Of a stretch of 22,314 nucleotides of DNA, positions 1-7,383 are shown one piece after another (the stretch's first letter is position 1; every line of letters starts with the position of its first letter). The notes beneath the pieces are model-generated. The model saw nothing but the letters and a program-made list of their open reading frames with translations. It was not told the origin of the DNA and ran no database searches. This DNA comes from an uncultured Prevotella sp. (GTDB taxonomy: Bacteria > Bacteroidota > Bacteroidia > Bacteroidales > Bacteroidaceae), in the NCBI GenBank assembly GCA_902477645.1, contig CABSIA010000033.1, positions 1 through 22,314 on the forward strand, read 5' to 3'. Position numbers and translations under genes: made by a program.

Positions 1-11
1 AGCTTTTAAAC

Positions 12-1250
12 ATGAATGGAACCAATTTATTTAAAATAGCTCTCCGGGCGTTGGCGAACAACAAGCTACGCGCTTTCCTTACCATGCTCGGCATCATTAT
101 CGGTGTCGCATCCGTCATCACGATGCTTGCCATTGGACAAGGCTCGAAGAAAAGTATCCAGCAGCAGATATCCGAAATGGGCTCGAACATGATAATGATT
201 AGCCCGGGAGCAGATATGCGCGGGGGTGTCAGGCAGGATGCCTCCGCTATGGAGACTCTCAAGATGACCGACTTCGAGGCCCTTCGCGAACAGTGCTCTT
301 ATATCAAGGCCATTAGTCCAATGGTAAACAAAAGCGGACAGTGGATATACGGCAACAACAATACGCCATCTACGCTGTATGGCGTAAATCAGGACTATCT
401 TGAGATCAGGCAGATAAGTGTTGCCGAGGGTGAGGTTTTCACCGACACCGACATAAAGACGAGTGCCAAGGTGTGCATACTCGGACAGACGGTAGTCGAC
501 AACCTGTTTCCTGACGGCGGCAGCGCTATTGGCAAGGTGGTGCGCTTTGGTACAATACCGTTCAGAGTTATAGGAGTGCTCAAAAAGAAAGGCTACAACT
601 CGATGGGAATGGATCAGGACGACCTTGTGCTTGCGCCTTACTCTACCGTTATGAAACGTATTTTGGCGCAGACCTATCTGAGCGGCATACAGTGCTCGGC
701 CATTATGGAAGGCGTAACCGACAAGGCTACGGAACAGATAACAGATATTCTCCGCCGCAACCACAAGCTGAAGGATGCCACGGACACAACACCTGCCGAC
801 GATGACGATTTCAATATCCGCTCGCAGGAAGAGCTGGCAAGCATGATGAACTCTACAACCGACATGCTGACCGTATTGCTGGGATGCGTGGCCGGTATAT
901 CGCTTATCGTAGGCGGCATAGGCATTATGAACATCATGTATGTATCGGTAACAGAGCGCACCCGTGAGATTGGTCTCCGAATGAGTGTAGGCGCACGTGG
1001 CATCGACATATTGAACCAGTTTCTTATCGAGGCCATACTGCTCAGTGTCACGGGCGGAATTATCGGTGTGCTGCTTGGCGTAGGCGCAAGCTATTCTGTC
1101 AACGTCATTGCCCACTGGCCTATATACATCCAGCCATGGAGCATCATAATGAGCTTTGCCGTTTGCACCTTCACAGGTGTCTTTTTCGGATGGTATCCGG
1201 CGAAGAAAGCCGCACAGCTCGACCCGATAGAGGCAATAAGGTATGAATAA
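12..1250 (+). CDS. MacB/FtsX-type ABC transporter permease
   Basis: Inner-membrane permease subunit of a MacB-like ABC exporter or mechanotransmission complex. It would need a separate ATPase, probably encoded just left of the window. The 412-residue protein has the family layout: one N-terminal membrane helix (about residues 20-42, with LTMLGIIIGVASVI), a large periplasmic domain (about 45-285), then three C-terminal helices. The second helix runs into the conserved stretch TERTREIGLRMSVGAR, and the protein ends in the typical PAKKAAQLDPIEAIRYE. The length fits a complete subunit and the N-terminus (LFKIALRALANNKLRAFLT) is the usual family start, so the ATG at 12 is probably correct. The substrate cannot be told: relatives export macrolides, peptides or lipoproteins, or act in envelope maintenance. 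It is followed by an intrinsic terminator, so it is probably the last gene of its operon. Confidence 0.9.
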   Translation: MNGTNLFKIALRALANNKLRAFLTMLGIIIGVASVITMLAIGQGSKKSIQQQISEMGSNMIMISPGADMRGGVRQDASAMETLKMTDFEALREQCSYIKAISPMVNKSGQWIYGNNNTPSTLYGVNQDYLEIRQISVAEGEVFTDTDIKTSAKVCILGQTVVDNLFPDGGSAIGKVVRFGTIPFRVIGVLKKKGYNSMGMDQDDLVLAPYSTVMKRILAQTYLSGIQCSAIMEGVTDKATEQITDILRRNHKLKDATDTTPADDDDFNIRSQEELASMMNSTTDMLTVLLGCVAGISLIVGGIGIMNIMYVSVTERTREIGLRMSVGARGIDILNQFLIEAILLSVTGGIIGVLLGVGASYSVNVIAHWPIYIQPWSIIMSFAVCTFTGVFFGWYPAKKAAQLDPIEAIRYE

Positions 1251-1268
1251 AGATTATGGATGACAATC

Positions 1269-1303
1269 AGCGGCCAGATGAGAGTCTGACCGCTTTTATT
1301 TTG
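1269..1303 (+). terminator. Intrinsic terminator after the MacB-like permease
   Basis: AGCGG (1269-1273) pairs with CCGCT (1290-1294), and CAGA (1275-1278) pairs with TCTG (1285-1288). There is one C/A mismatch between the two stem parts and a six-base loop. A TTTTATTTT tract follows at once. It lies 19 bases past the permease stop codon. Confidence 0.75.
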
Positions 1304-1330
1304 CCCATAGTCTTATAAACAGCTTTTTTT

Positions 1331-1363
1331 ATTGGCAGTTGTTGTTTTTTGGCATACACTTTG
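1331..1363 (+). promoter_or_regulatory. Possible clpC promoter (imperfect Bacteroidota type)
   Basis: ATTG at 1331-1334 is followed after 20 bases by TACACTTTG (1355-1363), which resembles TAnnTTTG with one extra base. A second weak option is TTTG at 1360-1363 with AAATTTTG at 1381-1388, but its 17-base spacing is too short. Either would serve clpC, which starts at 1409. No heat-shock operator such as CIRCE was seen in this gap. Confidence 0.35.
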
Positions 1364-1408
1364 CTGAGGAATAACAAAAGAAATTTTGCACCACATTAAC
1401 AGATATAT

Positions 1409-3967
1409 ATGACAAGTCAATTTTCGCAAAAGGTATCAGAAGTATTAGCGTTCAGCCGTGAAGAGGCAACAAGGCTGGCAAGCAGCTCGGTAGGGCCAGA
1501 ACACCTGCTGCTCGGAATTATGCGAGAAAAGCAAGGCGGAATTCATCAGATTTTTGACCGCTTGGCAATAAATTCGGATAACATAAAAAGCGAATTGGAA
1601 AACAAGGTGAGAACACATGACTCTATAGTCACGATGAGCTCATCCGACATAGTGCTCAATGACAAGGCAAGCAAGATCTTGAAGCTGGCAGTGCTCGAGG
1701 CAAGGATAAAACACACACAGATTGTTGATGTTGAGCACCTTCTGCTCGCCATACTGCACGACAACGACAGAAATGGAGCCAAGGCCATACTCGAAGACAA
1801 CAACATAACATACGAGACCGTAACCTCGCTTCTGCAACAGCCCAACAAGCCTATTGACGGAATGGGGTTGTCTGATGAAGACTATGATGACGAGCTGGAT
1901 GAGGAGCCGAAACAACGAAAAGCCAACAGCGCACAAACAGCAACGGCTCAGAAAACAGCAGGAAAAACTCCTGTGCTCGACAACTTCTCGACAGATTTGA
2001 CACAGGCTGCAAAAGAGGGAAAACTCGACCCTGTTGTAGGCAGACAGAACGAGATAAACAGAGTGACAGAAATTCTTTGTCGCAGGAAGAAAAACAACCC
2101 TATTCTCATTGGTGAGCCCGGCGTTGGCAAAAGTGCCATCGTTGAAGGTCTCGCACAACTTATAGCCTCTCGCAAGACATCGCCTGTGTTGTTTGGCAAA
2201 AGAGTCGTAAACCTCGACATGACAGCCATCGTTGCGGGAACAAAATACCGCGGACAGTTTGAGGAGAGAGTTAGGGCCTTGATTAAAGAGCTTGAGCAAA
2301 ATCAGGACATTATAGTCTTTATTGACGAGATCCACACCATGATTGGTGCCGGAAACACGCAGGGAAGCATGGATGCGGCAAACATAATGAAACCAGCTTT
2401 GGCTCGTGGCACAATACAATGTATAGGTGCGACAACTTTTCACGAGTTCAGAAAATCTATAGAGAAGGATGGAGCTTTGGAGCGCCGTTTCCAAAAGGTT
2501 ATGATTGAGCCAACTTCGACAGACGAGACTTTGGAAATTCTCCGTAACATCAAGGACAGATACGAGGAGCATCATTGTGTCAAGTATTCCGATGGCGCTC
2601 TTGCGGCATGTGTCAAATTGACAGAAAGATACGTAAACGACAGGTTTTTCCCAGATAAGGCTATCGACGCACTTGATGAGGCTGGCGCCAAAGCAAGGCT
2701 TAAAAACACTCACGTGCCAGCTGCCATAACGGACAAGGAAAAAGAAATAGAAGAGGCAAAACTCAAAAAACAGGCTGCCGTAAAGAATCAGAATTTCGAA
2801 TTGGCAGCCGGTTACAGAGACCGTCAGACCGAACTTGAGCGTGAGCTTGAGGAAATGAACAGAAAATGGACTAACGGAGAAGGCACTGAAAAAACTGTTA
2901 TCAGCGACAATGATGTTGCCGAGGTGGTCTCGGTAATGTGCGGAGTACCTGTACAGCGCATCGCAGCTTCCGAAGGCGCACGGCTCAAGGGCATGGCAGG
3001 CAGGCTGAAGAGCGAGGTTATAGCCCAAGACCGCGCTATTGAGAAAATTGTTAAAGCCATCCAGCGGAACAGAGTCGGACTGAAGCCGTCCTCACGTCCT
3101 ATCGGTGCCTTTATGTTCCTCGGACCGACAGGTGTTGGTAAAACCTATCTCGCAAAACGCCTGGCATCGCTGATGTTCGGAAGCGATGACGCCCTCATAC
3201 GCATCGACATGAGTGAGTATAGCGAGAGTTTCAATACATCACGACTGGTAGGTGCTCCTCCGGGATATGTAGGTTATGAGGATGGCGGACAACTTACCGA
3301 GCGTGTGAGACGTCATCCGTATTCAATTGTTTTACTCGATGAGATTGAGAAGGCACACGGCAATGTTTTCAATATGTTACTGCAGGTTCTCGACGAAGGC
3401 CGGCTGACTGATGGGAACGGCAGACTTGTAGATTTCCGCAACACCATCATCATAATGACCTCGAATGCCGGAACACGGCAATTGAAGGATTTTGGTAAAG
3501 GTGTGGGCTTCAATGCCGGAACAAGTGTTGGAATAAGTCTCAACGACAAAGACAAGGAGTATGCCCGCTCTATCATTCAGAAGAGTCTCAGCAAGCAGTT
3601 CTCCCCTGAATTTCTAAACCGTCTCGATGAGATAATAACTTTCGATCAGCTTGACCTGCAGGCTATCGGGAAGATTATTGATATCGAACTGAAATCGCTT
3701 TACGACAGAGTTGAGCAGACGGGATATCATATAATGTTGAGCAAAGAGGCAAAAGAATTTGTCGCAAATAAAGGCTATGACGTACAGTTCGGTGCCCGCC
3801 CGTTGAAGCGCGCTATCCAGAATTACATAGAAGACGGCATTTGCGAGTTGATGCTCGATGATAAACTGACTGGAAATGGAATTATTCACATAGACAAAGC
3901 GCAAGAAGGCGAAAAGCTGACATTCAGGGTAGAGAACTCAACAACAGAGAATGAGACCACCATGTAG
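1409..3967 (+). CDS. clpC: ATP-dependent chaperone/unfoldase ClpC (AAA+ Clp ATPase)
   Basis: Class I Clp ATPase. It unfolds proteins and feeds them to ClpP, or disaggregates them, in the cytoplasm. Visible parts of the 852-residue protein are: a Clp N-domain with two repeats (about 1-145), a charged linker, and NBD1 with Walker A GEPGVGKS (235-242) and Walker B FIDEIH (D306, E307). A short UVR-like coiled-coil middle segment follows at about 445-488. NBD2 has Walker A GPTGVGKT (572-579) and Walker B LLDEIEKAH (D644, E645), and ends in a D2-small domain with GARPLKRAIQ. The short UVR-type middle region rather than a long ClpB coiled coil, together with the N-domain, favours ClpC over ClpB. No mcsB or ctsR partner is nearby. 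It appears monocistronic, with its own candidate promoter and a terminator. Confidence 0.95.
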   Translation: MTSQFSQKVSEVLAFSREEATRLASSSVGPEHLLLGIMREKQGGIHQIFDRLAINSDNIKSELENKVRTHDSIVTMSSSDIVLNDKASKILKLAVLEARIKHTQIVDVEHLLLAILHDNDRNGAKAILEDNNITYETVTSLLQQPNKPIDGMGLSDEDYDDELDEEPKQRKANSAQTATAQKTAGKTPVLDNFSTDLTQAAKEGKLDPVVGRQNEINRVTEILCRRKKNNPILIGEPGVGKSAIVEGLAQLIASRKTSPVLFGKRVVNLDMTAIVAGTKYRGQFEERVRALIKELEQNQDIIVFIDEIHTMIGAGNTQGSMDAANIMKPALARGTIQCIGATTFHEFRKSIEKDGALERRFQKVMIEPTSTDETLEILRNIKDRYEEHHCVKYSDGALAACVKLTERYVNDRFFPDKAIDALDEAGAKARLKNTHVPAAITDKEKEIEEAKLKKQAAVKNQNFELAAGYRDRQTELERELEEMNRKWTNGEGTEKTVISDNDVAEVVSVMCGVPVQRIAASEGARLKGMAGRLKSEVIAQDRAIEKIVKAIQRNRVGLKPSSRPIGAFMFLGPTGVGKTYLAKRLASLMFGSDDALIRIDMSEYSESFNTSRLVGAPPGYVGYEDGGQLTERVRRHPYSIVLLDEIEKAHGNVFNMLLQVLDEGRLTDGNGRLVDFRNTIIIMTSNAGTRQLKDFGKGVGFNAGTSVGISLNDKDKEYARSIIQKSLSKQFSPEFLNRLDEIITFDQLDLQAIGKIIDIELKSLYDRVEQTGYHIMLSKEAKEFVANKGYDVQFGARPLKRAIQNYIEDGICELMLDDKLTGNGIIHIDKAQEGEKLTFRVENSTTENETTM

Positions 3968-4006
3968 TCTTTTTGTCTAAGAAGACATTCTGAAGAATAT
4001 AATCAT

Positions 4007-4047
4007 AAGTGGAAATAGGTGTTTTTACCTCTGTTTCCACTTTTTTT
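4007..4047 (+). terminator. Intrinsic terminator after clpC
   Basis: AAGTGGAAA (4007-4015) pairs with TTTCCACTT (4034-4042). An inner AGGT/ACCT pairing (4017-4020 with 4027-4030) extends it, and seven T residues overlap the end of the stem. It sits about 40 bases after the clpC stop and just before the tRNA promoter. Confidence 0.8.
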
Positions 4048-4077
4048 ATGAAAAGTGATAAAAAAGTCAGAATAATA

Positions 4078-4109
4078 TTTGGCGGAAACAAAAAATAGTT
4101 GTACCTTTG
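4078..4109 (+). promoter_or_regulatory. Bacteroidota-type promoter of tRNA-Asp
   Basis: TTTG (4078-4081), a 20-base spacer and TACCTTTG (4102-4109) match the Bacteroides primary sigma-factor consensus TTTG-N19-21-TAnnTTTG exactly. The mature tRNA starts 33 bases further on. Confidence 0.8.
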
Positions 4110-4142
4110 CACTCGCAAATAAGGAACAGCACAAAACAAAAT

Positions 4143-4216
4143 GGTGCGTTAGTTCAGTTGGTTAGAATACATGCCTGTCACGCATGGGGTCACGAGTTCG
4201 AGTCTCGTACGCACCG
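4143..4216 (+). tRNA. tRNA-Asp (anticodon GTC)
   Basis: A full cloverleaf can be drawn. The acceptor stem is GGTGCGT (4143-4149) with ACGCACC (4209-4215), followed by discriminator G4216. The anticodon stem CATGC/GCATG encloses loop CTGTCAC, with GTC at 4177-4179. The T arm ACGAG/CTCGT (4192-4196, 4204-4208) has loop TTCGAGT. A 3' CCA is not encoded; the bases after the discriminator are CAT. It has its own promoter and terminator. Confidence 0.97.
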
Positions 4217-4219
4217 CAT

Positions 4220-4248
4220 AAGATTGGATTTTCATCCAATCTTTTTTT
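4220..4248 (+). terminator. Intrinsic terminator of tRNA-Asp
   Basis: A perfect 9-base stem, AGATTGGAT (4221-4229) with ATCCAATCT (4234-4242), has a four-base TTTC loop and ends in a run of seven T. It begins four bases after the mature tRNA end. On the opposite strand there is no T run, so it probably does not serve the response regulator gene. Confidence 0.85.
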
Positions 4249-4281
4249 GTTAGAGGTTGCCCTATTTCTGCCGTCTGCGGC

Positions 4282-5031
4282 CTACATGTCGTAGAACGAA
4301 TCCATAAGGTTGCGTTTGTAGTTTTTGCTGATTTTCAGTTCTGTCACATCGCAGAGTGCACCAGCGAAGTAGCAGGTGTTGTCCTGAATTTTGTTGATGT
4401 GGTTAATGTTGACAATAAAACGTTTGTGTATCTGGACAAAAGATTTACTATGGGCAAGAATAACGTCAGCCGACGTGCGGTGACGGAGTGTGTATATGTT
4501 GTTGCTGAAGCTGATAATTTCCCAGACTTTTTTAGTGAGGTTGTATCTGAAATATGCTATGTCGTTGGTTTTCAGTGCAAGATGTTCGTTTACATCGTTC
4601 ACAACCAATATTGGTTGTTCTATTTGTTGGGGGCTGTAAGAGACCTGGCGGATATTGGTTAGCCTGTTTTCGTAGTATCTGTTCATGATGATGCTGAGGT
4701 CAGCAGCCTGCAGTGGTTTCAGCAGATAGTCGAAAGCCTGATGGCGAATGGCGTCAATCATGTATTTGTCGTATCCTGTGTAGAATACGATTTTTATGTC
4801 TTGCGGTATCTGTGAGGCTATGGCTGTAGAGACTTCAAGTCCCGTCATATTAGGCATTTCTATGTCGAGAAACAGCAGGTCGGGTACGTTTTCCATAATC
4901 TCCTCGATTCCTTTTTCGGGTGAGTTGCTGGTTCCTGTCACTTCAACGGAATAGTTTTCCTCAAGCATCTTTTTCAGCAGGTTTAGCGATGCTTGGTCGT
5001 CGTCAATGATGTATGCTTTTACAAGTTTCAT
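4282..5031 (-). CDS. LytTR-family response regulator
   Basis: Cytoplasmic DNA-binding response regulator of 249 residues. The N-terminal receiver has the acidic cluster D10-D12, the phospho-acceptor D56 in LFLDIEMPNMTG, a T in FYTGYDKY and the conserved K in FDYLLKPL. The C-terminal LytTR domain runs from about 145 to 245, with KSFVQIHKRFIVNINHINKI. It lies 25 bases downstream of the histidine kinase on the same strand, so the two form a LytS/LytR-like pair. In this family the kinase phosphorylates the Asp, the regulator dimerises, and the LytTR domain binds direct repeats in promoters. The target genes cannot be seen here. The next gene on this strand's far side is tRNA-Asp, which has its own promoter. 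Confidence 0.93.
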   Translation of the reverse strand: MKLVKAYIIDDDQASLNLLKKMLEENYSVEVTGTSNSPEKGIEEIMENVPDLLFLDIEMPNMTGLEVSTAIASQIPQDIKIVFYTGYDKYMIDAIRHQAFDYLLKPLQAADLSIIMNRYYENRLTNIRQVSYSPQQIEQPILVVNDVNEHLALKTNDIAYFRYNLTKKVWEIISFSNNIYTLRHRTSADVILAHSKSFVQIHKRFIVNINHINKIQDNTCYFAGALCDVTELKISKNYKRNLMDSFYDM

Positions 5032-5056
5032 TATGAGAGAGTTTAGAGTTTTATGT

Positions 5057-7084
5057 TTAAAGTTTAATGTGAATCACATTCTGCGGGATATATAGCCATG
5101 ATTTAAAATATTCTCCATTGTCTGTGTATCCAATGCCATAGTCGAATTTGTTGTCTGTTTGCTCATTTATGAACATCAGGGTTTGTCTTACAACTTTCAG
5201 TCCAGTGTTGGCATTTGTTGTGTCTATGGCCTGTCTGTCTGTTACGTTGTTTAAAACTTCTACAGTTACGCCTCCTGGTGCCTCTTCCATTCTGATTATC
5301 AGCTCTTTTTTTATGTTGTCTGATAATTTTTTCAGTCCGTGTTTTATGGCATTCTCAACGAAAGTGAGCAATGTCATTGACGGCAATACAAAATCTTTGG
5401 TATCTCTATTTGGAAGTGTTTCTTTTGTGTATATGAAGTTATTGCCCAAAGATGGTGTAACAACCTTTACGTAGTAGTCTATGAACTGCAGTTCCTCGCT
5501 TAGTGTGCAGTATAACGAGTCTGAAGTCTCGGCACTCATTCTGAGCAGCTTGACCAGCGGTGTCAGGTCAAGTGGTTTCCCGTTCATTTGGTCGAGCATG
5601 GCAATGTTTAGGGAGTTTCCGATGAAGTGGGGTGTAATTCGTCCGCGGGCATTCTCCATACGCAGTGCCATGAGTCTGTATTTCATTTCTTTCTCATGCT
5701 GGTGCTGGTGTCTGAGTCTCAAGACAATTATCAGGGCTGCTATTATTATGAACATCAGGAGAAATCCGGCAATCTCTGCCAACATATATGTTTTTGCCTT
5801 GTGCTCGTCTATGATGCGTTGTTGGGCAAGCAACTGTTTCTCATGTTCGTTTTTTGCGATTATTGTAGACAGTCTTACTATTGTGTTGTTGTTTCGAAGC
5901 GAGTCGTTGAGAGCCTGTAGAATGTCTGACGCGGCAAGCAGACGCACGCAGTCACCATTGGCGGCATATTGTTTTTTCAGGGCATCAAGCCTGAGGCGCA
6001 GAAGTTCTGGCACTCCGATGCTGTTTTCCAAATCATCGGCAACGGTTTTCTTATAATTTGCCGTTTCTCCCCCTTTTAGCTTGTGGGCTGCATCTATGGA
6101 CATCCTCTGTGTCTTGATGTAATGTAATGGGATAACGTAGCCGCATTTTTTGAAGTAAGCCTCTGTCTTATCGAGAAGTTTCTCTGCTTTGTCATACATT
6201 CCAAGATGTATGTAAATGTCAGACAGATTGGTTTTTGCGAACATTCTGTTCCATTCGTACTCAGGAGTGTCGGGCAACAGGCTGTCTACAGCCTCGAAAT
6301 ATTTGCGGCTCTTGCCGTATTGTTTTTGCTCGTAGCAGTCATTGCCGCGGTTGTTCAGGTATAGGAATTTGTCGTTCAGACTCATTTCGTCCCAAAACTT
6401 GTAGGTCTTATCCCACCATATCTTGCTCTGAACGAAATCGCCCATTGCAGTGTAGGCACTGCTTATGCCCATAGCTATGGCAATCTTGCTGTTTGTGCTG
6501 ACATTTTGTTTTTTTGTCAGTTGCAGTGCCTTATAATAATACACGATAGCTTTGTCGTATTGTCCGTTTTGTTTGTATGTGTCGGCAATATTTTGCAGGC
6601 ATATAATTTTTGTGTCAGCGTCTATATTGTCAAGGTTTTCCATAATATCGCAAGCCCTGTTGAAATATGTCAGTGCGGAGTCGGGGCATCCAATGGTCTT
6701 TATCCAATAAAACCCCATCAAACTGTTGTATTCCATCTCAACATTGTCGTATATGGAATTGCCTTTGTTGTTTGAAATATACATTCTGATGCTGTCGCAA
6801 TATGTCAGGAAAGCTTCTTTGTTCTGTTGCATGCTGGCGATTTTTGCATGCAGACAAAGAGCTGTTGCTTGTTTGAATTTGTCATGTGGTGAGAGGCTGT
6901 TCAAACTGTCGATAAGTTTTTCGGCAGGAGCCATATTGTTGTTGTTTATAGAGTCGCATGATGCATAATAGTTCGTCAAGATGCCTTTTGTCTTATCCGC
7001 ACCTTGTTCTTTGCAGGCAGCCAGTATAATTACGGCTGTCAGCAATATTGTTATGTATTTCGTAGTCTTGAATAAAGACATCAT
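5057..7084 (-). CDS. TPR-containing lipoprotein sensor histidine kinase (His_kinase/LytS type)
   Basis: Partner kinase of the LytTR regulator. From the ATG at 7084 the protein has 675 residues. It begins with a lipoprotein signal (hydrophobic segment then LAAC, with the lipid-bearing Cys at 24). A long helical TPR-like region follows (for example QNGQYDKAIVYYYKALQL). Then comes one membrane helix around residues 430-455, the His_kinase phospho-acceptor motif TPHFIGNSLN (His about 486), and an HATPase domain with FVENAIKHGL and TGLKVVRQTL. The lipidated TPR sensor would thus lie outside the inner membrane and the kinase inside. The reading frame stays open back to 7210, but a clear promoter lies at 7111-7141 and the signal peptide begins at 7084, so the longer start is rejected. 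An adjacent ATG at 7081 is equally possible. The ligand is unknown. Confidence 0.92.
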   Translation of the reverse strand: MMSLFKTTKYITILLTAVIILAACKEQGADKTKGILTNYYASCDSINNNNMAPAEKLIDSLNSLSPHDKFKQATALCLHAKIASMQQNKEAFLTYCDSIRMYISNNKGNSIYDNVEMEYNSLMGFYWIKTIGCPDSALTYFNRACDIMENLDNIDADTKIICLQNIADTYKQNGQYDKAIVYYYKALQLTKKQNVSTNSKIAIAMGISSAYTAMGDFVQSKIWWDKTYKFWDEMSLNDKFLYLNNRGNDCYEQKQYGKSRKYFEAVDSLLPDTPEYEWNRMFAKTNLSDIYIHLGMYDKAEKLLDKTEAYFKKCGYVIPLHYIKTQRMSIDAAHKLKGGETANYKKTVADDLENSIGVPELLRLRLDALKKQYAANGDCVRLLAASDILQALNDSLRNNNTIVRLSTIIAKNEHEKQLLAQQRIIDEHKAKTYMLAEIAGFLLMFIIIAALIIVLRLRHQHQHEKEMKYRLMALRMENARGRITPHFIGNSLNIAMLDQMNGKPLDLTPLVKLLRMSAETSDSLYCTLSEELQFIDYYVKVVTPSLGNNFIYTKETLPNRDTKDFVLPSMTLLTFVENAIKHGLKKLSDNIKKELIIRMEEAPGGVTVEVLNNVTDRQAIDTTNANTGLKVVRQTLMFINEQTDNKFDYGIGYTDNGEYFKSWLYIPQNVIHIKL

Positions 7085-7110
7085 TTCTATATTTGTATGA
7101 TTTCTAAATG

Positions 7111-7141
7111 CAAATATAGTAAAAGTTTGTAATTTTTGCAA
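7111..7141 (-). promoter_or_regulatory. Bacteroidota-type promoter of the kinase/regulator pair
   Basis: On the minus strand TTGC (7141-7138) is followed after 19 bases by TATATTTG (7118-7111), a perfect TAnnTTTG. The expected transcript start is near 7105, about 20 bases before the kinase ATG at 7084. It fixes that start, because the longer open frame begins upstream of the promoter. Confidence 0.75.
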
Positions 7142-7313
7142 TGTTTTTAGTATGATATTTGCTCTTCTTGTAAACAGATTGTGATATCCTTGTGCCCTTT
7201 TAGTGTACAAATAAGTTGTTTTGATTACAAAATGGCTGTTTCAGATAAATTTAAGACTTCTGAAAATTATTTGGATAAAATAAATGTAAAGGATAAGCCC
7301 AGCCTTTCAGTTC

Positions 7314-7376
7314 AAAAAAAGATAACCCTCTGTTGCCTGTTGCTGCGTTTGCTGTTCTGTTTGGCAACAGAGGGTT
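7314..7376 (-). terminator. Intrinsic terminator of the lys-glycosyltransferase-fbp run
   Basis: A perfect 14-base stem is formed by plus-strand AACCCTCTGTTGCC (7324-7337) and GGCAACAGAGGGTT (7363-7376), around a 25-base loop. Read on the minus strand it is followed by ATC and seven T (plus-strand A run 7314-7320). It begins eight bases past the fbp stop codon, so it closes the long minus-strand gene run. Confidence 0.85.
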
Positions 7377-7383
7377 GATTTGT

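Noticed and set aside
66..1115. A 349-codon open frame opposite the MacB-like permease
   Set aside because: Shadow frame rich in H, Y and C with no recognisable motif, fully covered by the permease gene.
1640..3028. A 462-codon open frame on the minus strand opposite clpC
   Set aside because: It is a shadow of clpC: the composition is odd (runs rich in C, F, Y, H), there are no domains, and it lies wholly inside a confident gene.
7085..7210. A 42-residue N-terminal extension of the histidine kinase
   Set aside because: It would begin upstream of a perfect promoter and place the lipoprotein signal internally.
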